NCBI GenBank assembly: GCA_964465125.1 | Contig: CAYXIO010000001.1 | Location: 1 to 64,000, forward strand | Direction of reading: 5' to 3' | Source of the DNA: CAYOHG01 sp964465125 | GTDB taxonomy: Bacteria > Planctomycetota > Phycisphaerae > UBA1845 > Fen-1342 | Length of the DNA: 64,000 nucleotides | Part shown: positions 42,503 through 52,245 of the stretch, in pieces | Numbering within the stretch: position 1 is the first letter of the stretch | Layout: every line of letters begins with the position of its first letter | Made by a program: the position numbers and the translations under genes | Notes under the pieces: generated by a model | Databases searched by the model: none | Told to the model about the DNA's origin: nothing | The model's input: only the letters and a program-made list of their open reading frames with translations

Positions 42503-44035
42503 ATGGATTGGCTTTGGCTGGGGCGCATGACGCTGACAGCGTACCTGGTAGTGCTGTCGCTGTTGTGCGTTTACGGGCTGCATCGCTACTTCCTGGTGCT
42601 CACGTTCTATCGCCTGCGCGGTCCCACCGAGCAGCCGCGCGGGACGTTTGGCGCTCTGCCGCGCGTCACCATCCAGCTCCCCATGTTCAACGAGCGGCAC
42701 GTGGCGGAGCGCGTGATCGAGGCGGCGGCGCGGGTCGAGTATCCGCGGGAACTCCTCCAGATTCAGGTTCTGGACGATTCGACCGACGAAACCGCTCGAA
42801 TCGCCGCCGAGTGCGTACGAAAGCTGGTTGATCGCGGACACGACATCATCTACGTTCACCGCACGAATCGCGTCGGCTACAAGGCCGGAGCGCTCGAAGA
42901 AGGCCTCAAGACCGCGACCGGCGAGTTCATCGCCATCTTCGACGCCGACTTCCTCCCGCGGCCTGATGTTCTTCAGCGCACGGTCCACTACTTCACCGAC
43001 GCCCAGGTGGGGATGGTCCAGTGCCGCTGGGAGCATCTGAATCGAAACGATTCGCTGCTGACCGAGGCCGAGGCGATCCTGCTCGACGGGCACTTCCTGA
43101 TCGAGCACACCGCCCGCAACCGCTCCGGCCGGTTCATGAGCTTCAACGGCACCGCCGGCATCTGGCGACGAAGCGCGATTCAGGACGCCGGCGGCTGGGA
43201 GCACGACACGCTCACCGAGGACCTCGACCTTTCCTACCGCGCGCAGCTCCGCGGCTGGCGCTTCGTCTTCGTGCCCGAGCTGACCGCGCCTGCCGAGCTC
43301 CCGCCGGAGATGAACGCCTTCAAGGCCCAGCAGCACCGCTGGACCAAGGGCGGCGCGCAGACCTGCCGCAAGCTGCTGCCGAAGGTCATGCGCGAAGCGC
43401 CCAACTGGCGGGTGAAGCTGGAAGCGTTTTTCCACCTGACGAGCTGGATGGTCTACGTCCTGATGGTGCTGCTCTCGATCCTGGTGGGACCGGCCATGAT
43501 TGCGAAACTGGCGGTTGAGCCGGACCACTCGTTCTGGCGGCTGGGTTTCGATTTTCTGCTGTTCTTCGTGGGCACCGGGTCGGCGCTGTGCTTCTATGTC
43601 GTAAGCCAGATTCAGATTACGCAGCCCTGGTGGGTGATCGCGCGTTCGCTGCCGGGCCTGATGGCCATCGGCATCGGCATCGCGGTCAACAATGCGATCG
43701 CCGCCGTCGAGGGCCTGCTGCGCCAGTCCGGCGAGTTCGTGCGGACGCCCAAGTTCGGCGTATCGCAGACCGATTCGGCTTCTTCACCGTCCCGACGCGC
43801 CTGGCGCGCGCGGGTCGGCGGGCTGCGCTTCCGCGGTCAGTGGAAGGCCTGGGCCGAGCTGGGCATCGCCGCGTACCTGGCGGTTTGCCTGGGCTCGTTC
43901 TTCTTCTTCGACAACTGGGTGGAACGCGTGTCGGCGGCGATTCCGTTCCTCGGGCTGTTCATCTTCGGCTACGCCTACGTTGCGCTCCAGAGCCTCTATG
44001 GACACTGGCTCGCAGTGCGTCGGGCAGCCGCATGA
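42503..44035 (+). CDS. Membrane-bound processive GT2 glycosyltransferase (cellulose synthase-like)
   Basis: The product has 510 residues. One membrane helix precedes the catalytic domain (residues 10-36); several follow (about 310-390 and 440-500). The GT2 motifs are in order: VLDDSTDE (DD at 91-92), FDADF (147-149), TEDLDLSYR (ED at 239-240) and QQHRW (276-280), the D, DxD, ED, QxxRW set of processive synthases such as cellulose or mannan/glucomannan synthases. It should polymerise a beta-linked glycan at the inner membrane or make a glycolipid. No BcsB/PilZ partner is nearby, so the product is unknown. Confidence 0.9.
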   Translation: MDWLWLGRMTLTAYLVVLSLLCVYGLHRYFLVLTFYRLRGPTEQPRGTFGALPRVTIQLPMFNERHVAERVIEAAARVEYPRELLQIQVLDDSTDETARIAAECVRKLVDRGHDIIYVHRTNRVGYKAGALEEGLKTATGEFIAIFDADFLPRPDVLQRTVHYFTDAQVGMVQCRWEHLNRNDSLLTEAEAILLDGHFLIEHTARNRSGRFMSFNGTAGIWRRSAIQDAGGWEHDTLTEDLDLSYRAQLRGWRFVFVPELTAPAELPPEMNAFKAQQHRWTKGGAQTCRKLLPKVMREAPNWRVKLEAFFHLTSWMVYVLMVLLSILVGPAMIAKLAVEPDHSFWRLGFDFLLFFVGTGSALCFYVVSQIQITQPWWVIARSLPGLMAIGIGIAVNNAIAAVEGLLRQSGEFVRTPKFGVSQTDSASSPSRRAWRARVGGLRFRGQWKAWAELGIAAYLAVCLGSFFFFDNWVERVSAAIPFLGLFIFGYAYVALQSLYGHWLAVRRAAA

Positions 44036-44069
44036 GCGCTCGCCGCGGGATGAGCCTGCCGTCGTCCCT

Positions 44070-45890
44070 CTAGCGCGGAGTGAGCTTCACGCCGAACAGG
44101 TTCATCACCGCGTAGCCGGGCTTCGTCTTGGCCTTGACGGTGAGGACCTGGTCGCCCGCGGCAAGCTTGACCCGGCCAAGTTCGAGCGTCTTTCGCTCGG
44201 TCCACGAGCCGGTCGCGGGAACTCGGCCTTCGAGCTGCTGGGGTCCGACCTCGACGGTGAACTCGGCGTCGGCGCTGTCCGCCGCCGCGGCCACCGTCAT
44301 CGCGACGTCGTATTCTCCGGGCTTCTCGCAGCGCAGGGTCCAGCTCACCCAATCGCCGGCGTCGGTCCAGTAGCCGATGTTGTCCTTTCCGCCGCCGTGC
44401 TCGTAGCGGGCGGTCTGGCCGTGCACGTCGGCGTCTTTCGCGGCAAGCTCGAAACTCCCATCGGCGCCGGAGCGAATGAAGAACGTGTTGTCGATGTTGG
44501 GCGGTCCGTCCAGGTCCAGAACCACGACCGTCGCCACCTTGTCCGGCGCGCGCGGCGGCAGCTCGATGCGAACGCTGGTTCCGTCCTGGCGGATCGGCAG
44601 CCCCTGGGAGCGCCGCGCCGACGGCGAACGCAGGCGACTGAGCAGGTCGGCGGAAACCGCCTTGTTGCGGACGCCCTCCAGCTTCAGCGCGTGGTCGGCG
44701 GGCCAGTTGAACACGTGCAGGTAGAGACGATGGCCGCGGACGGTGCAGCGGCCGTCGAACGGCAACCGCCGAAACGGGCTGGCGGTCGTCCCGCGGACGC
44801 TCTCGTCATTCTCCCGCACCCAGGCGCCGATCGCCGCCAGACGCTCGACCGACGGCTCGGGGATTTCGCCTTCGGCGGTCGGTCCGACGTTCAGCAGGAA
44901 GTTGCCGCCTTTGCTGGCGATGTCGATCAGCATGCGGATCATCGTCTCGGCCGACTTCCAGTTGTGATCGTCCGAGCGGAAGCCCCACGTATCGTTCATC
45001 GTCATGCAGCTTTCCCAGTCGACTCCGGGCAGGCCGTTGGCGGGAATCTCCTGCTCCGGGGTGCCGAAGTCGCCCAGGAACTCGCCGACCGTCAGGCCGG
45101 CCATGCCGGCGCGGCCCTTGTCGACCCGGTTGTTGATGATGATGCCGGGTTGCAGCTCGCGCACGTAGCGGTAGAGGTCCTCGCCGCGATCGTGCGTCCA
45201 GGTGCCTTCCCACTCACCGTCGAACCAGAGCACGCCGAGCGGCCCGTACTGCGTCACCAGCTCGCGCAGCTCGTTCTTCATGTACTTCGTGTAGCGGTCG
45301 AAATCGGCGTCTTCGGTCGGCCGCGTGTCCCAGGGCAGGCGCGGCAGAAAGTCCGGATGGTGCCAGTCCAGGATCGAGTGATACAGGCAGAATTTGATGT
45401 CGGCTTCACGGCAGGCCTGGCTCAGCTCAGCGAGAATATCGCGCTTGAACGGCGTGGCGTCCATGACGTCGTAGTCGGTCTGCCTGGTGTCGAACAGGCA
45501 GAAGCCGTCATGGTGCTTGCTCGTGATGACGATGTATTGCATGCCCGCGTCTTTGGCGATCTGCACCCAGCGGCGGGCGTCGAACTTCACCGGATTGAAC
45601 TGGGCCGCGAGCTTCTCGTAGTCGCTGACCGGGATCTTCGCGTTTCGCATGATCCACTCGCCCGTGCCGCTGGCGGGCTTGCCGTCCCACTGTCCGGCGG
45701 GGACCGCATACAGGCCCCAGTGAATGAACAGGCCGAAGCGCGCTTCGCGCCACCAGTTCATGCGCGTGTCGCGCTGCCGCGGGGTTTCCGCCGCCGGGGC
45801 GGATTGGGCCTGGGCCCAGCCCGCCGAAGCGGTGAGACAGCTCAAGGCGAGGAGCATGAAACTGAGTGCAACGAGCGATCGGCGACTCAT
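44070..45890 (-). CDS. Secreted GH29 alpha-L-fucosidase with C-terminal accessory domain
   Basis: The product has 606 residues. ATG 45890 follows GGGAGG at eight bases and starts a signal peptide (LVALSFMLLALSCLTASAGWAQA). The GH29 domain shows MNWWREARFGLFIHWGLYAV (44-63), ITSKHHDGFCLFD (122-134), KFCLYHSILDWHHP and the nucleophile motif VLWFDG with Asp224. The C-terminal 130 residues (from about 475) form a beta-sandwich (YWTDAGDWVSWTLRCEKPGEY), probably carbohydrate-binding. It removes terminal alpha-L-fucose from glycans such as mucin or algal polysaccharides. It is divergent from a secreted serine hydrolase gene. Confidence 0.93.
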   Translation of the reverse strand: MSRRSLVALSFMLLALSCLTASAGWAQAQSAPAAETPRQRDTRMNWWREARFGLFIHWGLYAVPAGQWDGKPASGTGEWIMRNAKIPVSDYEKLAAQFNPVKFDARRWVQIAKDAGMQYIVITSKHHDGFCLFDTRQTDYDVMDATPFKRDILAELSQACREADIKFCLYHSILDWHHPDFLPRLPWDTRPTEDADFDRYTKYMKNELRELVTQYGPLGVLWFDGEWEGTWTHDRGEDLYRYVRELQPGIIINNRVDKGRAGMAGLTVGEFLGDFGTPEQEIPANGLPGVDWESCMTMNDTWGFRSDDHNWKSAETMIRMLIDIASKGGNFLLNVGPTAEGEIPEPSVERLAAIGAWVRENDESVRGTTASPFRRLPFDGRCTVRGHRLYLHVFNWPADHALKLEGVRNKAVSADLLSRLRSPSARRSQGLPIRQDGTSVRIELPPRAPDKVATVVVLDLDGPPNIDNTFFIRSGADGSFELAAKDADVHGQTARYEHGGGKDNIGYWTDAGDWVSWTLRCEKPGEYDVAMTVAAAADSADAEFTVEVGPQQLEGRVPATGSWTERKTLELGRVKLAAGDQVLTVKAKTKPGYAVMNLFGVKLTPR

Positions 45891-46127
45891 GACTGGTCCT
45901 CCCGAAATGGCCGGCAAACCGGACGGCAGCATACCACTGACGCCGCCGGGCTGCGCGAGGGAGCAGGCCCTCCGGGCGGTCGGCGCCCTGCCGCTCCGAG
46001 CGTCGTGCGTGTATCGTCCGGGCGCAAGATCTCTTGCCGCGGTCTCGCGGAGCTTCGGCGCAATATCCCACGCCGACGTGCGTGGCGCCCGCGGGCGGCG
46101 GCAGACTCCATCCAGGAAGGAATCGCC

Positions 46128-48653
46128 GTGAGCGCGCAGCCATCGCGGTCATTGATGCTGGCAGTTTTCACCGGGCTCCTGAGCGCGGCGGCGCCGGGCG
46201 GGCAGGCTCCGCCGCCGGCGGAAACTGTCCTGGGCGAGTGGCTTGTGCTGGAGCCGGTCGGTCGCTCGGCCCGTGCGCTTGTGCAGACCGATGCACTGGT
46301 CGAGTCGATCGTGCGCGGGACGTTTCAGCCGCCCAAGGCCGGCGACGCGGTCACCGCGCCGGACGGATCGACGCACGCCTGGCAGGCGGCAACCGCCAAC
46401 GAAGACGGCGTGCTGGAGCATGCCGCGCTCGGCGGCGGCTACGCCTGCGCGACGGTCACGCGCGATCAGCCCGGAATCGTCTGGCTCGAAGCCTCCGGCG
46501 ACAGCATGGTCTACGTCAACGGCGCGCCGCGCGCCGGGGACCCCTACGGCCTGAATCTGCTGCGATTGCCGATCGCGCTTCAGGCCGGCCCCAACACGCT
46601 TGTGTTCTCGTGCGGCCGCGGGCGGCTCTCGGCCAGGCTGATCGAGCCGCTCAAGCCGGTCTCGATCAGCCCGCACGACAACACGCTGCCCGACTTCGTC
46701 GTCGGCGACAATGCGCCGGTCTGGGCGGCGATTCCCGTCGTCAACGCCACCCCCGCTGCGCTCGCGGGCCTGGTGGTCGAGACGCGCTGCGGCGGGAGCG
46801 ATCCGCTGCGGACGCCGGTCGGCCCGATCCTCGCGTGCAGTGCCCGCAAGATCGGATTCCAGATTCCGGTTCCCGACACGTTCTCGGCGGAGTCGGCCGA
46901 GGTGCGCGTTCGACTGTTGCGCGGCGACGACGCCGAGCTCGATTCCACGGCGCTCAAGCTCCCGCTGCGCGGACCGCGCGAGTCCTATCGTGCGACGTTC
47001 GTCAGTGGCATCGACGGCAGCGTGCAGTACTACGCGGTCACCCCGGCCCATCCGCCGGACCCTCACGACGGGCCGCTGGCGCTGTTCCTCTCGCTGCACG
47101 GGGCCAGCGTCGAGGCGACCGGGCAGGCCGGTTCGTATGCGCCGAAGGACTGGGGGCACGTGGTCGCGCCGACCAACCGCCGGCCCTACGGGTTTGACTG
47201 GGAGGACTGGGGTCGCCTGGACGCCCTCGAGGTGCTGAATCTCGCGCGCGCGCGTTTTGAAATCGACCCGGCCCGCACTTACCTGACCGGGCACTCGATG
47301 GGCGGGCACGGAACGTGGTATCTCGGCGCGGTCTACCCCGATCAATGGGCGGCGATCGCGCCGAGCGCCGGCTGGACGAGCTTCGCATCGTACGTCGGGG
47401 ATGACCGTCCGGGCGAGAGCGACCCGATCGAGGCCATGCTGAGGCGTGCCGCGACCCAGAGCGACACGCTCTCCATGCTGCGCAACTGCCTGCATTTCGG
47501 GGTCTACATTCTGCACGGCGACCAGGACGACAACGTGCCGGTAGAGCAGGCCCGCGCGATGCGCGCTCACCTGGGCCAGCTTCACCCCAACTTCGCGTAC
47601 TACGAGCGGCCGGGCGCCGGGCACTGGTGGGGTGCGGAGTGCATGGATTGGCCGCCCTTGTTCCGTTTCCTGCACGACAACACCAGGCCCGCGGCCGAAA
47701 ACGTCCGGCAGGTCGAGTTCGTGACGATCAACCCGGCGGTTTCGTCGCGCTGCGATTGGGCGCTGATCGACGCGCAGGAGCAGTCGCTGGCGCCCAGCTC
47801 GGTCGATCTCAGCCTCGATCCGGCCGGCCGGCGCTTCTTCGGAAAAACCGCCAACGTCGCCAGGCTGGCGCTCGACCTGTCGGAGCTGAGCAGGCCGCGC
47901 GAGCGGAAGGACGGCGACAAGACCGTCGATGCGACCGTGCTGAAGGCCGGCGAGGCGCTGGTGATCGAGATCGACGGCCAGACGCTGTCGCCGGTGGAGT
48001 GGCCCGCCGACGAGCCGCGCCTGTGGCTGGAAAAAACCGACGGTGCCTGGGCGGCTGGGCGGCGTCCGGCGGCGACGATGAAGAACGCGCGCCGCGCCGG
48101 GCCGTTTCGCCAGGCCTTCAACGACCGCTTCGTGCTGGTGTATGGAACGCAGGGCGGCGCCGACGAAAACGCCTGGGCGCTGCAAAAGGCCCGCTACGAC
48201 GCCGAGACGTTCGGCTATCGCGGGAATGGATCGGTGGATGTCGTCGCGGATACGGCGTTTGACCCGGCCGCCGAGCCGGACCGCGGCGTAATCCTCTATG
48301 GCAACGCCGCGACCAACGCCGCCTGGGCCAGGCTGCTGGAAGGCTGCCCGGTGAGGATCGAGCCGGGGCGTGCTGCGGTGGGCGACCGGGCCCTGACCGG
48401 CGACGACATGGCGTGTCTGTTCCTCTGGCCCCGGCCCGGCAGCGAAACCGCGCTGGTCGGCGTGGTCAGCGGCAGCGGGCTGCCCGGTATGCGGCTGACG
48501 GATCGCCTGCCGTATTTCGTCTCGGGCGTCCATGTTCCGGACTTCTGCCTGATCGGGGTGGAAATGCTGCGGGACGGGGCGAAGGGTGTTCGAGCCGCGG
48601 GCTTCTTCGGGAACGACTGGAGCGTGGAGCGGGGCGAGTTCGTGTGGCGCTGA
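46128..48653 (+). CDS. Secreted prolyl-oligopeptidase/esterase-like serine hydrolase
   Basis: The product has 841 residues. The start is GTG 46128, with AGGAAGGA upstream; the frame is open much further 5' but that part is antisense to the fucosidase gene. A signal peptide (RSLMLAVFTGLLSAAAPGGQA) is followed by a beta-rich region. The hydrolase domain has YLTGHSMGGHGTWYLGAVYP with Ser390, an acid in LHGDQDDNVPVEQA (about 465) and His in RPGAGHWWG (about 500). The last 300 residues are beta-rich with unknown role. It resembles carbohydrate esterases or peptidases of the S9 type. It shares a 237-bp divergent promoter region with the fucosidase gene, which suggests joint use on a glycan or glycopeptide. 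Confidence 0.82.
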   Translation: MSAQPSRSLMLAVFTGLLSAAAPGGQAPPPAETVLGEWLVLEPVGRSARALVQTDALVESIVRGTFQPPKAGDAVTAPDGSTHAWQAATANEDGVLEHAALGGGYACATVTRDQPGIVWLEASGDSMVYVNGAPRAGDPYGLNLLRLPIALQAGPNTLVFSCGRGRLSARLIEPLKPVSISPHDNTLPDFVVGDNAPVWAAIPVVNATPAALAGLVVETRCGGSDPLRTPVGPILACSARKIGFQIPVPDTFSAESAEVRVRLLRGDDAELDSTALKLPLRGPRESYRATFVSGIDGSVQYYAVTPAHPPDPHDGPLALFLSLHGASVEATGQAGSYAPKDWGHVVAPTNRRPYGFDWEDWGRLDALEVLNLARARFEIDPARTYLTGHSMGGHGTWYLGAVYPDQWAAIAPSAGWTSFASYVGDDRPGESDPIEAMLRRAATQSDTLSMLRNCLHFGVYILHGDQDDNVPVEQARAMRAHLGQLHPNFAYYERPGAGHWWGAECMDWPPLFRFLHDNTRPAAENVRQVEFVTINPAVSSRCDWALIDAQEQSLAPSSVDLSLDPAGRRFFGKTANVARLALDLSELSRPRERKDGDKTVDATVLKAGEALVIEIDGQTLSPVEWPADEPRLWLEKTDGAWAAGRRPAATMKNARRAGPFRQAFNDRFVLVYGTQGGADENAWALQKARYDAETFGYRGNGSVDVVADTAFDPAAEPDRGVILYGNAATNAAWARLLEGCPVRIEPGRAAVGDRALTGDDMACLFLWPRPGSETALVGVVSGSGLPGMRLTDRLPYFVSGVHVPDFCLIGVEMLRDGAKGVRAAGFFGNDWSVERGEFVWR

Positions 48654-50203
48654 TGGGTGCTCGGCGGAAAGCGACCCGCAACTCGATCGGGGCCGCGGCG
48701 GCGCTGCTGCTGGCGGCGGGGCTCTGCCTGGCGTGGGTACGCGGCGCATCGCTCGCGGCGTGTCCGACGCTTCGGCTGTCGCTTGAACCCGATGAACCCA
48801 ACCAGCCGCTGACCGACCCGCGCGACGAGATTCCGGTGGACGAGCCGCCAGCCGAGTCGCAGCCGGCCTCGGCACCGGCGATCCGGCCGACTTCGACGCC
48901 GCACGCGGACATCCCTGAGCCGCCCGCTTCCCAGCCGGTCGAGCCGTCGACTGCGCCGCTAGGCGAGCCCAACCAGGTTGCGCCCGTCGTGGAACCACGC
49001 CGAATACGGTTCCAGCCCGCGGAACCTGTGGAGCGCGCGCCAGCATCCGAGTCGCTGGCCTTCTCGCGGGCCCGCAACGGGCTCGCGAAGGGGCTCTGGC
49101 AGTTCCCGCTAGGCGCCGGCGAAACGCTGGGAACGCGGCTCGCGGCCGATCCGCGATTCGCGGCGCGCTTTGACGAGTGGATCGCCGGCCTGCCGCGCTT
49201 CCGAGCACTGCGCGTCTATTCCGACGGGTCGTGCGAGCTGGATCTTCGCGTGCGTCGCGCGGAGTGCGTGCGCTGGCTGCGAAGACAGCGAGTCGACGTC
49301 GCGGATTCCGCGGGCAATCCGCGCGGCGGCCGGGATTCGCTCGCGGCCGGCTGGCTCGACGCGGAGTGGGGCGCCGGAACCGCCTGGAGCGGCGAAGCGA
49401 TGCCCACGGACCAGCCGGACGGCTGGCAGGACGTCTCAACAACCGGGCTGGAGCTGGCGCAGCGGGCAGCCACCGCCGACGCGCTGCACATGCTTCGCGA
49501 GCAGGCCGGAGCGCTGCGGGTCGGGACGGCTCGCACGCTGCGCGACTGGATACCGCTGGGCGGGGATTCCGACAGCGCCTTCCTGAGTGCGCTTGCGCAG
49601 CGGGCCACGCTTCGCAGCGCGGCGCGGCTTGGCCCGGTGGCGACAGCCGATGCCTCGCTCGCGCTGGCCGAGCTGGAGCGGCTGCTGTTCGCGTTCGCGG
49701 AGCAACTGCCGCCGGGCGAAGCTCAGGAAGCGATCGACCCGCGTGAGCTGGTGCTGCTGAATCGCGGAATCGTGCTGCGCGGGCACGGCTGGGCGCCTCC
49801 GCCGCGCAGCTACTGTCGCGGCGCGGTTCGGCCGGAGCCGAGCGAGCGCAGCGTGCGGCTGCGGGCGAGCGATGCGGAGCTGGCGTCGTTGCTTTCGGTT
49901 GAACTGGCGCCGCCGGCCGCGGGCCCGGGCTTGAGCGAGCTCGACGGGCTCGAGCTGACGCGTCGTCTCGGAGCGGTGCTGCTGCGCGAGCGGGTGCTTT
50001 CGCTTTGGATCGGCCCGGGCGCGACGGTGCGTGACGCCGCGAACGACTGCCCGACGATTCTCGCGGACCTCGAAGTGTGGCAGCAGGCGGCTCGAATCTC
50101 GCCGGCTGACGGCAGCACTCCGTCGATGCGTGTGCGAGTGTCCCTCTCGGACGCGCGCGATCGCCTGGCGTCGATTCTGTTGGGCTGCGAAATGCTGGAA
50201 TAA
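48653..50203 (+). CDS. Exported protein of unknown function, translationally coupled
   Basis: The product has 516 residues. ATG 48653 overlaps the stop of the serine hydrolase gene (TGATG). A signal segment (AAAALLLAAGLCLAWVRGASL) is followed by a Pro/Ser/Glu-rich linker (to about 120) and a globular region beginning LWQFPLGAGETLGTRLAADP. Residues such as RVYSDGSCELDLRVRRAECV and LVLLNRGIVLRGHGWAPPP look structured. I do not recognise a family. Coupling to the hydrolase suggests a joint function in the envelope. Confidence 0.7.
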   Translation: MGARRKATRNSIGAAAALLLAAGLCLAWVRGASLAACPTLRLSLEPDEPNQPLTDPRDEIPVDEPPAESQPASAPAIRPTSTPHADIPEPPASQPVEPSTAPLGEPNQVAPVVEPRRIRFQPAEPVERAPASESLAFSRARNGLAKGLWQFPLGAGETLGTRLAADPRFAARFDEWIAGLPRFRALRVYSDGSCELDLRVRRAECVRWLRRQRVDVADSAGNPRGGRDSLAAGWLDAEWGAGTAWSGEAMPTDQPDGWQDVSTTGLELAQRAATADALHMLREQAGALRVGTARTLRDWIPLGGDSDSAFLSALAQRATLRSAARLGPVATADASLALAELERLLFAFAEQLPPGEAQEAIDPRELVLLNRGIVLRGHGWAPPPRSYCRGAVRPEPSERSVRLRASDAELASLLSVELAPPAAGPGLSELDGLELTRRLGAVLLRERVLSLWIGPGATVRDAANDCPTILADLEVWQQAARISPADGSTPSMRVRVSLSDARDRLASILLGCEMLE

Positions 50204-50241
50204 TGAAGCGTTGCCACGGCAGCGTGCCACGGCAAGGCAGC

Positions 50242-50844
50242 CTATCTCTGCGGCTCTGGCATGCGCATCATTTCCGCACTCGGCGCCGTTTCGGCTGCCG
50301 CTTCTGTCTGCGCAATTGGGAACAAGGACGCGGCCGTGCCAATCCGCCGCTCGCGCTCGGCATAGAGCGCGTCGCGCAGAGTCGCGTCGAGAGGCGAGAG
50401 CTCGTTCGGATCAACGCTCATCGGCGGCGTCTGCGCGAGGTACAACTGAAGGGCCGCGTCCATCTCGTGTCCGCTGATCGACTCGGACCGCAGCACCCAT
50501 CCATCCGCCGCAATGAAGTCGACTCTGAATTCGTCCGCATCCGGAGCGTCTCGATCAAACCGGCTCTGCATGCGCACCCGCACGTCACCGACCTGCTTTT
50601 CAGTGGTCAGCCGAAGCGAGTCGACGCCCCGCTGCCACGCCTGATGCAGGAGGATCGCGTCCATCAGCGCCTCGCGGCTCGCCGTGGAATGGTGCGCCAC
50701 GAGGTGCGTCCATCCATCATCCATCGCCGTTTGCCGCTCGAGGCTGAGGCGCTCCGGCATCGGGACGGCGATCTTGGCGGCGCAGCCGCACGAGAGCGTG
50801 GCCAGGCAGCACGAGAAGACGATTGTCCGGTTACGAAGTCGCAT
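50242..50844 (-). CDS. Lipoprotein of unknown function
   Basis: The product has 200 residues. ATG 50844 follows GAGGAG. The N-terminus IVFSCCLATLSCGC is a lipoprotein signal; the lipidated Cys is probably in the SCGC lipobox. The mature part is mostly helical and polar (LSLERQTAMDDGWTHLVAHH; HEMDAALQLYLAQTPPM) and is not recognised. It converges with the coupled exported-protein gene with 38 bases between stops. Confidence 0.72.
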   Translation of the reverse strand: MRLRNRTIVFSCCLATLSCGCAAKIAVPMPERLSLERQTAMDDGWTHLVAHHSTASREALMDAILLHQAWQRGVDSLRLTTEKQVGDVRVRMQSRFDRDAPDADEFRVDFIAADGWVLRSESISGHEMDAALQLYLAQTPPMSVDPNELSPLDATLRDALYAERERRIGTAASLFPIAQTEAAAETAPSAEMMRMPEPQR

Positions 50845-50867
50845 GGCGGCACTCCTCTCGGCGCGCC

Positions 50868-51191
50868 GGCGAGCTGCTTGGGTCTGGCGACCGCATCCTC
50901 ACCGGCGGAGCCGACCACCTGCTTCGCCTGTGGGCCGCCGACGGAACCGCACAGCGGAATCTCGACGGGCTCGACGACTGGGTGTACGAGGCGGCGTTCG
51001 CCTCCGGCGGGGCGCGCGTCGTCGGCGGATTGTGGTCGGGCCGCATCGACTCGTTTGCGACGGACACAGGCGAGCGGCAATGGCAGATCGACACCCATCC
51101 TCGGCCCGTGGCCGCTGACGTCGCGGGAGCGCCCCCATCCCCCGGTGCGGAGGCTACCGCCGCTACGCCACCTTCGCCAGCGTCACAGTGA
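50868..51191 (+). pseudogene. Truncated WD40-repeat remnant
   Basis: The frame reads RILTGGADHLLRLWAADG, then DDWVYEAAFASGGARVVGG and RIDSFATDTGERQWQI, two consecutive WD40 blades of the kind found at the C-terminus of Planctomycete WD40/cytochrome proteins, followed by a Pro/Ala tail and stop at 51191. Everything 5' of this is missing: the upstream bases are the start of the lipoprotein gene on the other strand. An ATG at 50823 is in frame but lies inside that gene. A two-blade piece cannot fold as a propeller, so this is most likely a decayed gene end. Its last bases overlap the stop of the EamA gene. Confidence 0.65.
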
Positions 51192-52065
51192 GCACGCCGG
51201 CGACCGCCAGGCAGACTGCGATGATCTTTTGCGGCGTAAGCCGCTCGCGCAGAACGAGCGTCGCAAGGATCAGCGCGAAGATCGTCGACATCTGGTTGAG
51301 CGCCGCCGCGATGGATGCCTGGGCGTACTTGAATCCCGCCACCCAGAGAACCAGTGACACATACGTGCCCAGGACGCTCGCGGGGACGATCTTCTGCCAG
51401 ACGGCCGCGGGCTTGAAGACCTGCCACAGTTGACGTCGGCCGGGAAGCAGGGCGCCGATCGCGGCCAGGGCGGCGCTGCCCGCGAGCAGGCGGACGGTAG
51501 TCGCCGAAATCAGCGGCCAGCGCTCCAGAACCGGCTTGGCCATGACGATGCCGAAGGCCATCAGCGCCAGCGAAGCGATCGTGAGCGTGATGCCGATCGC
51601 CAGCTCCGAGCGCGTGTGACCCACCGCCCGCGGGCTTCCGAACGCGATCAGGATCGCCGTCAGAATCATCGCCACGCCGAGACCCTGCTGCGCCGTCAGC
51701 GTTTCGCCGATCAGCAGCCATGAGCACAGAACGACGAGCGGCGTGTAGGAGCAGTCGACGATCGCGATCAGCCCGACGCCCATGCGATTAAGCCCGGCGA
51801 AGAAGAGTGTGTCGGCGACGGCGATGCCGAGGATGCCGCTGATGACGAGTATGGTCAGGTCATTCGGCTGCGCGCCGTCCTCGGGCAACGAGGCCCCGGC
51901 GAATGGAAGCGTGACAACCAGCAGGATCAGTCCGACGGTGTTCTTGAAGAGATTGAGCGGCAGGGGTGCGACCGTCTCCCCGCCTTTTTTGAAGAGCATC
52001 AGCGCGAGCGCCCAGACGAGTGCGGCCAGCAGCGCGCAGAGCTCACCCTTCAGATGGGGAGGCAT
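51163..52065 (-). CDS. EamA-domain (DMT superfamily) transporter
   Basis: The product has 300 residues with about ten membrane helices in two EamA repeats. The first repeat begins GELCALLAALVWALALMLFKKG, and ends IVDCSYTPLVVLCSWLLIGE; the second ends ALNQMSTIFALILATLVLRERLTPQ. Both show the conserved hydrophobic-x-E at the end of helix 4/5 (GE, RE). DMT transporters export or import small metabolites such as amino acids or nucleotide sugars; the substrate cannot be told. Confidence 0.9.
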   Translation of the reverse strand: MPPHLKGELCALLAALVWALALMLFKKGGETVAPLPLNLFKNTVGLILLVVTLPFAGASLPEDGAQPNDLTILVISGILGIAVADTLFFAGLNRMGVGLIAIVDCSYTPLVVLCSWLLIGETLTAQQGLGVAMILTAILIAFGSPRAVGHTRSELAIGITLTIASLALMAFGIVMAKPVLERWPLISATTVRLLAGSAALAAIGALLPGRRQLWQVFKPAAVWQKIVPASVLGTYVSLVLWVAGFKYAQASIAAALNQMSTIFALILATLVLRERLTPQKIIAVCLAVAGVLTVTLAKVA

Positions 52066-52245
52066 TCGGTCTCGGGGCAGTGCGCGGGCAACCTCACGGC
52101 CGGGCCGTTTTCGACGGCCACCAGGCCGCGTGGCTCAGACAGTTTGGCTCGCCGGCGTCTGGGAGTCAAAGCCCGGGGGCATGCTCGAACGGCGGCGTTG
52201 CAGGCTGGACCTGTCGCCGGGCGAACCATGCGCCGCTGCCGCGCG

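Noticed and set aside
43692..46127. Possible 812-codon N-terminal extension of the serine hydrolase
   Set aside because: The extension is antisense to the fucosidase gene and Arg/His/Ala-rich; a GTG with strong SD and a signal peptide marks the true start at 46128.
46149..49442. Long minus-strand open frame opposite the serine hydrolase
   Set aside because: No domain or signal; Arg-rich shadow of the plus-strand genes.
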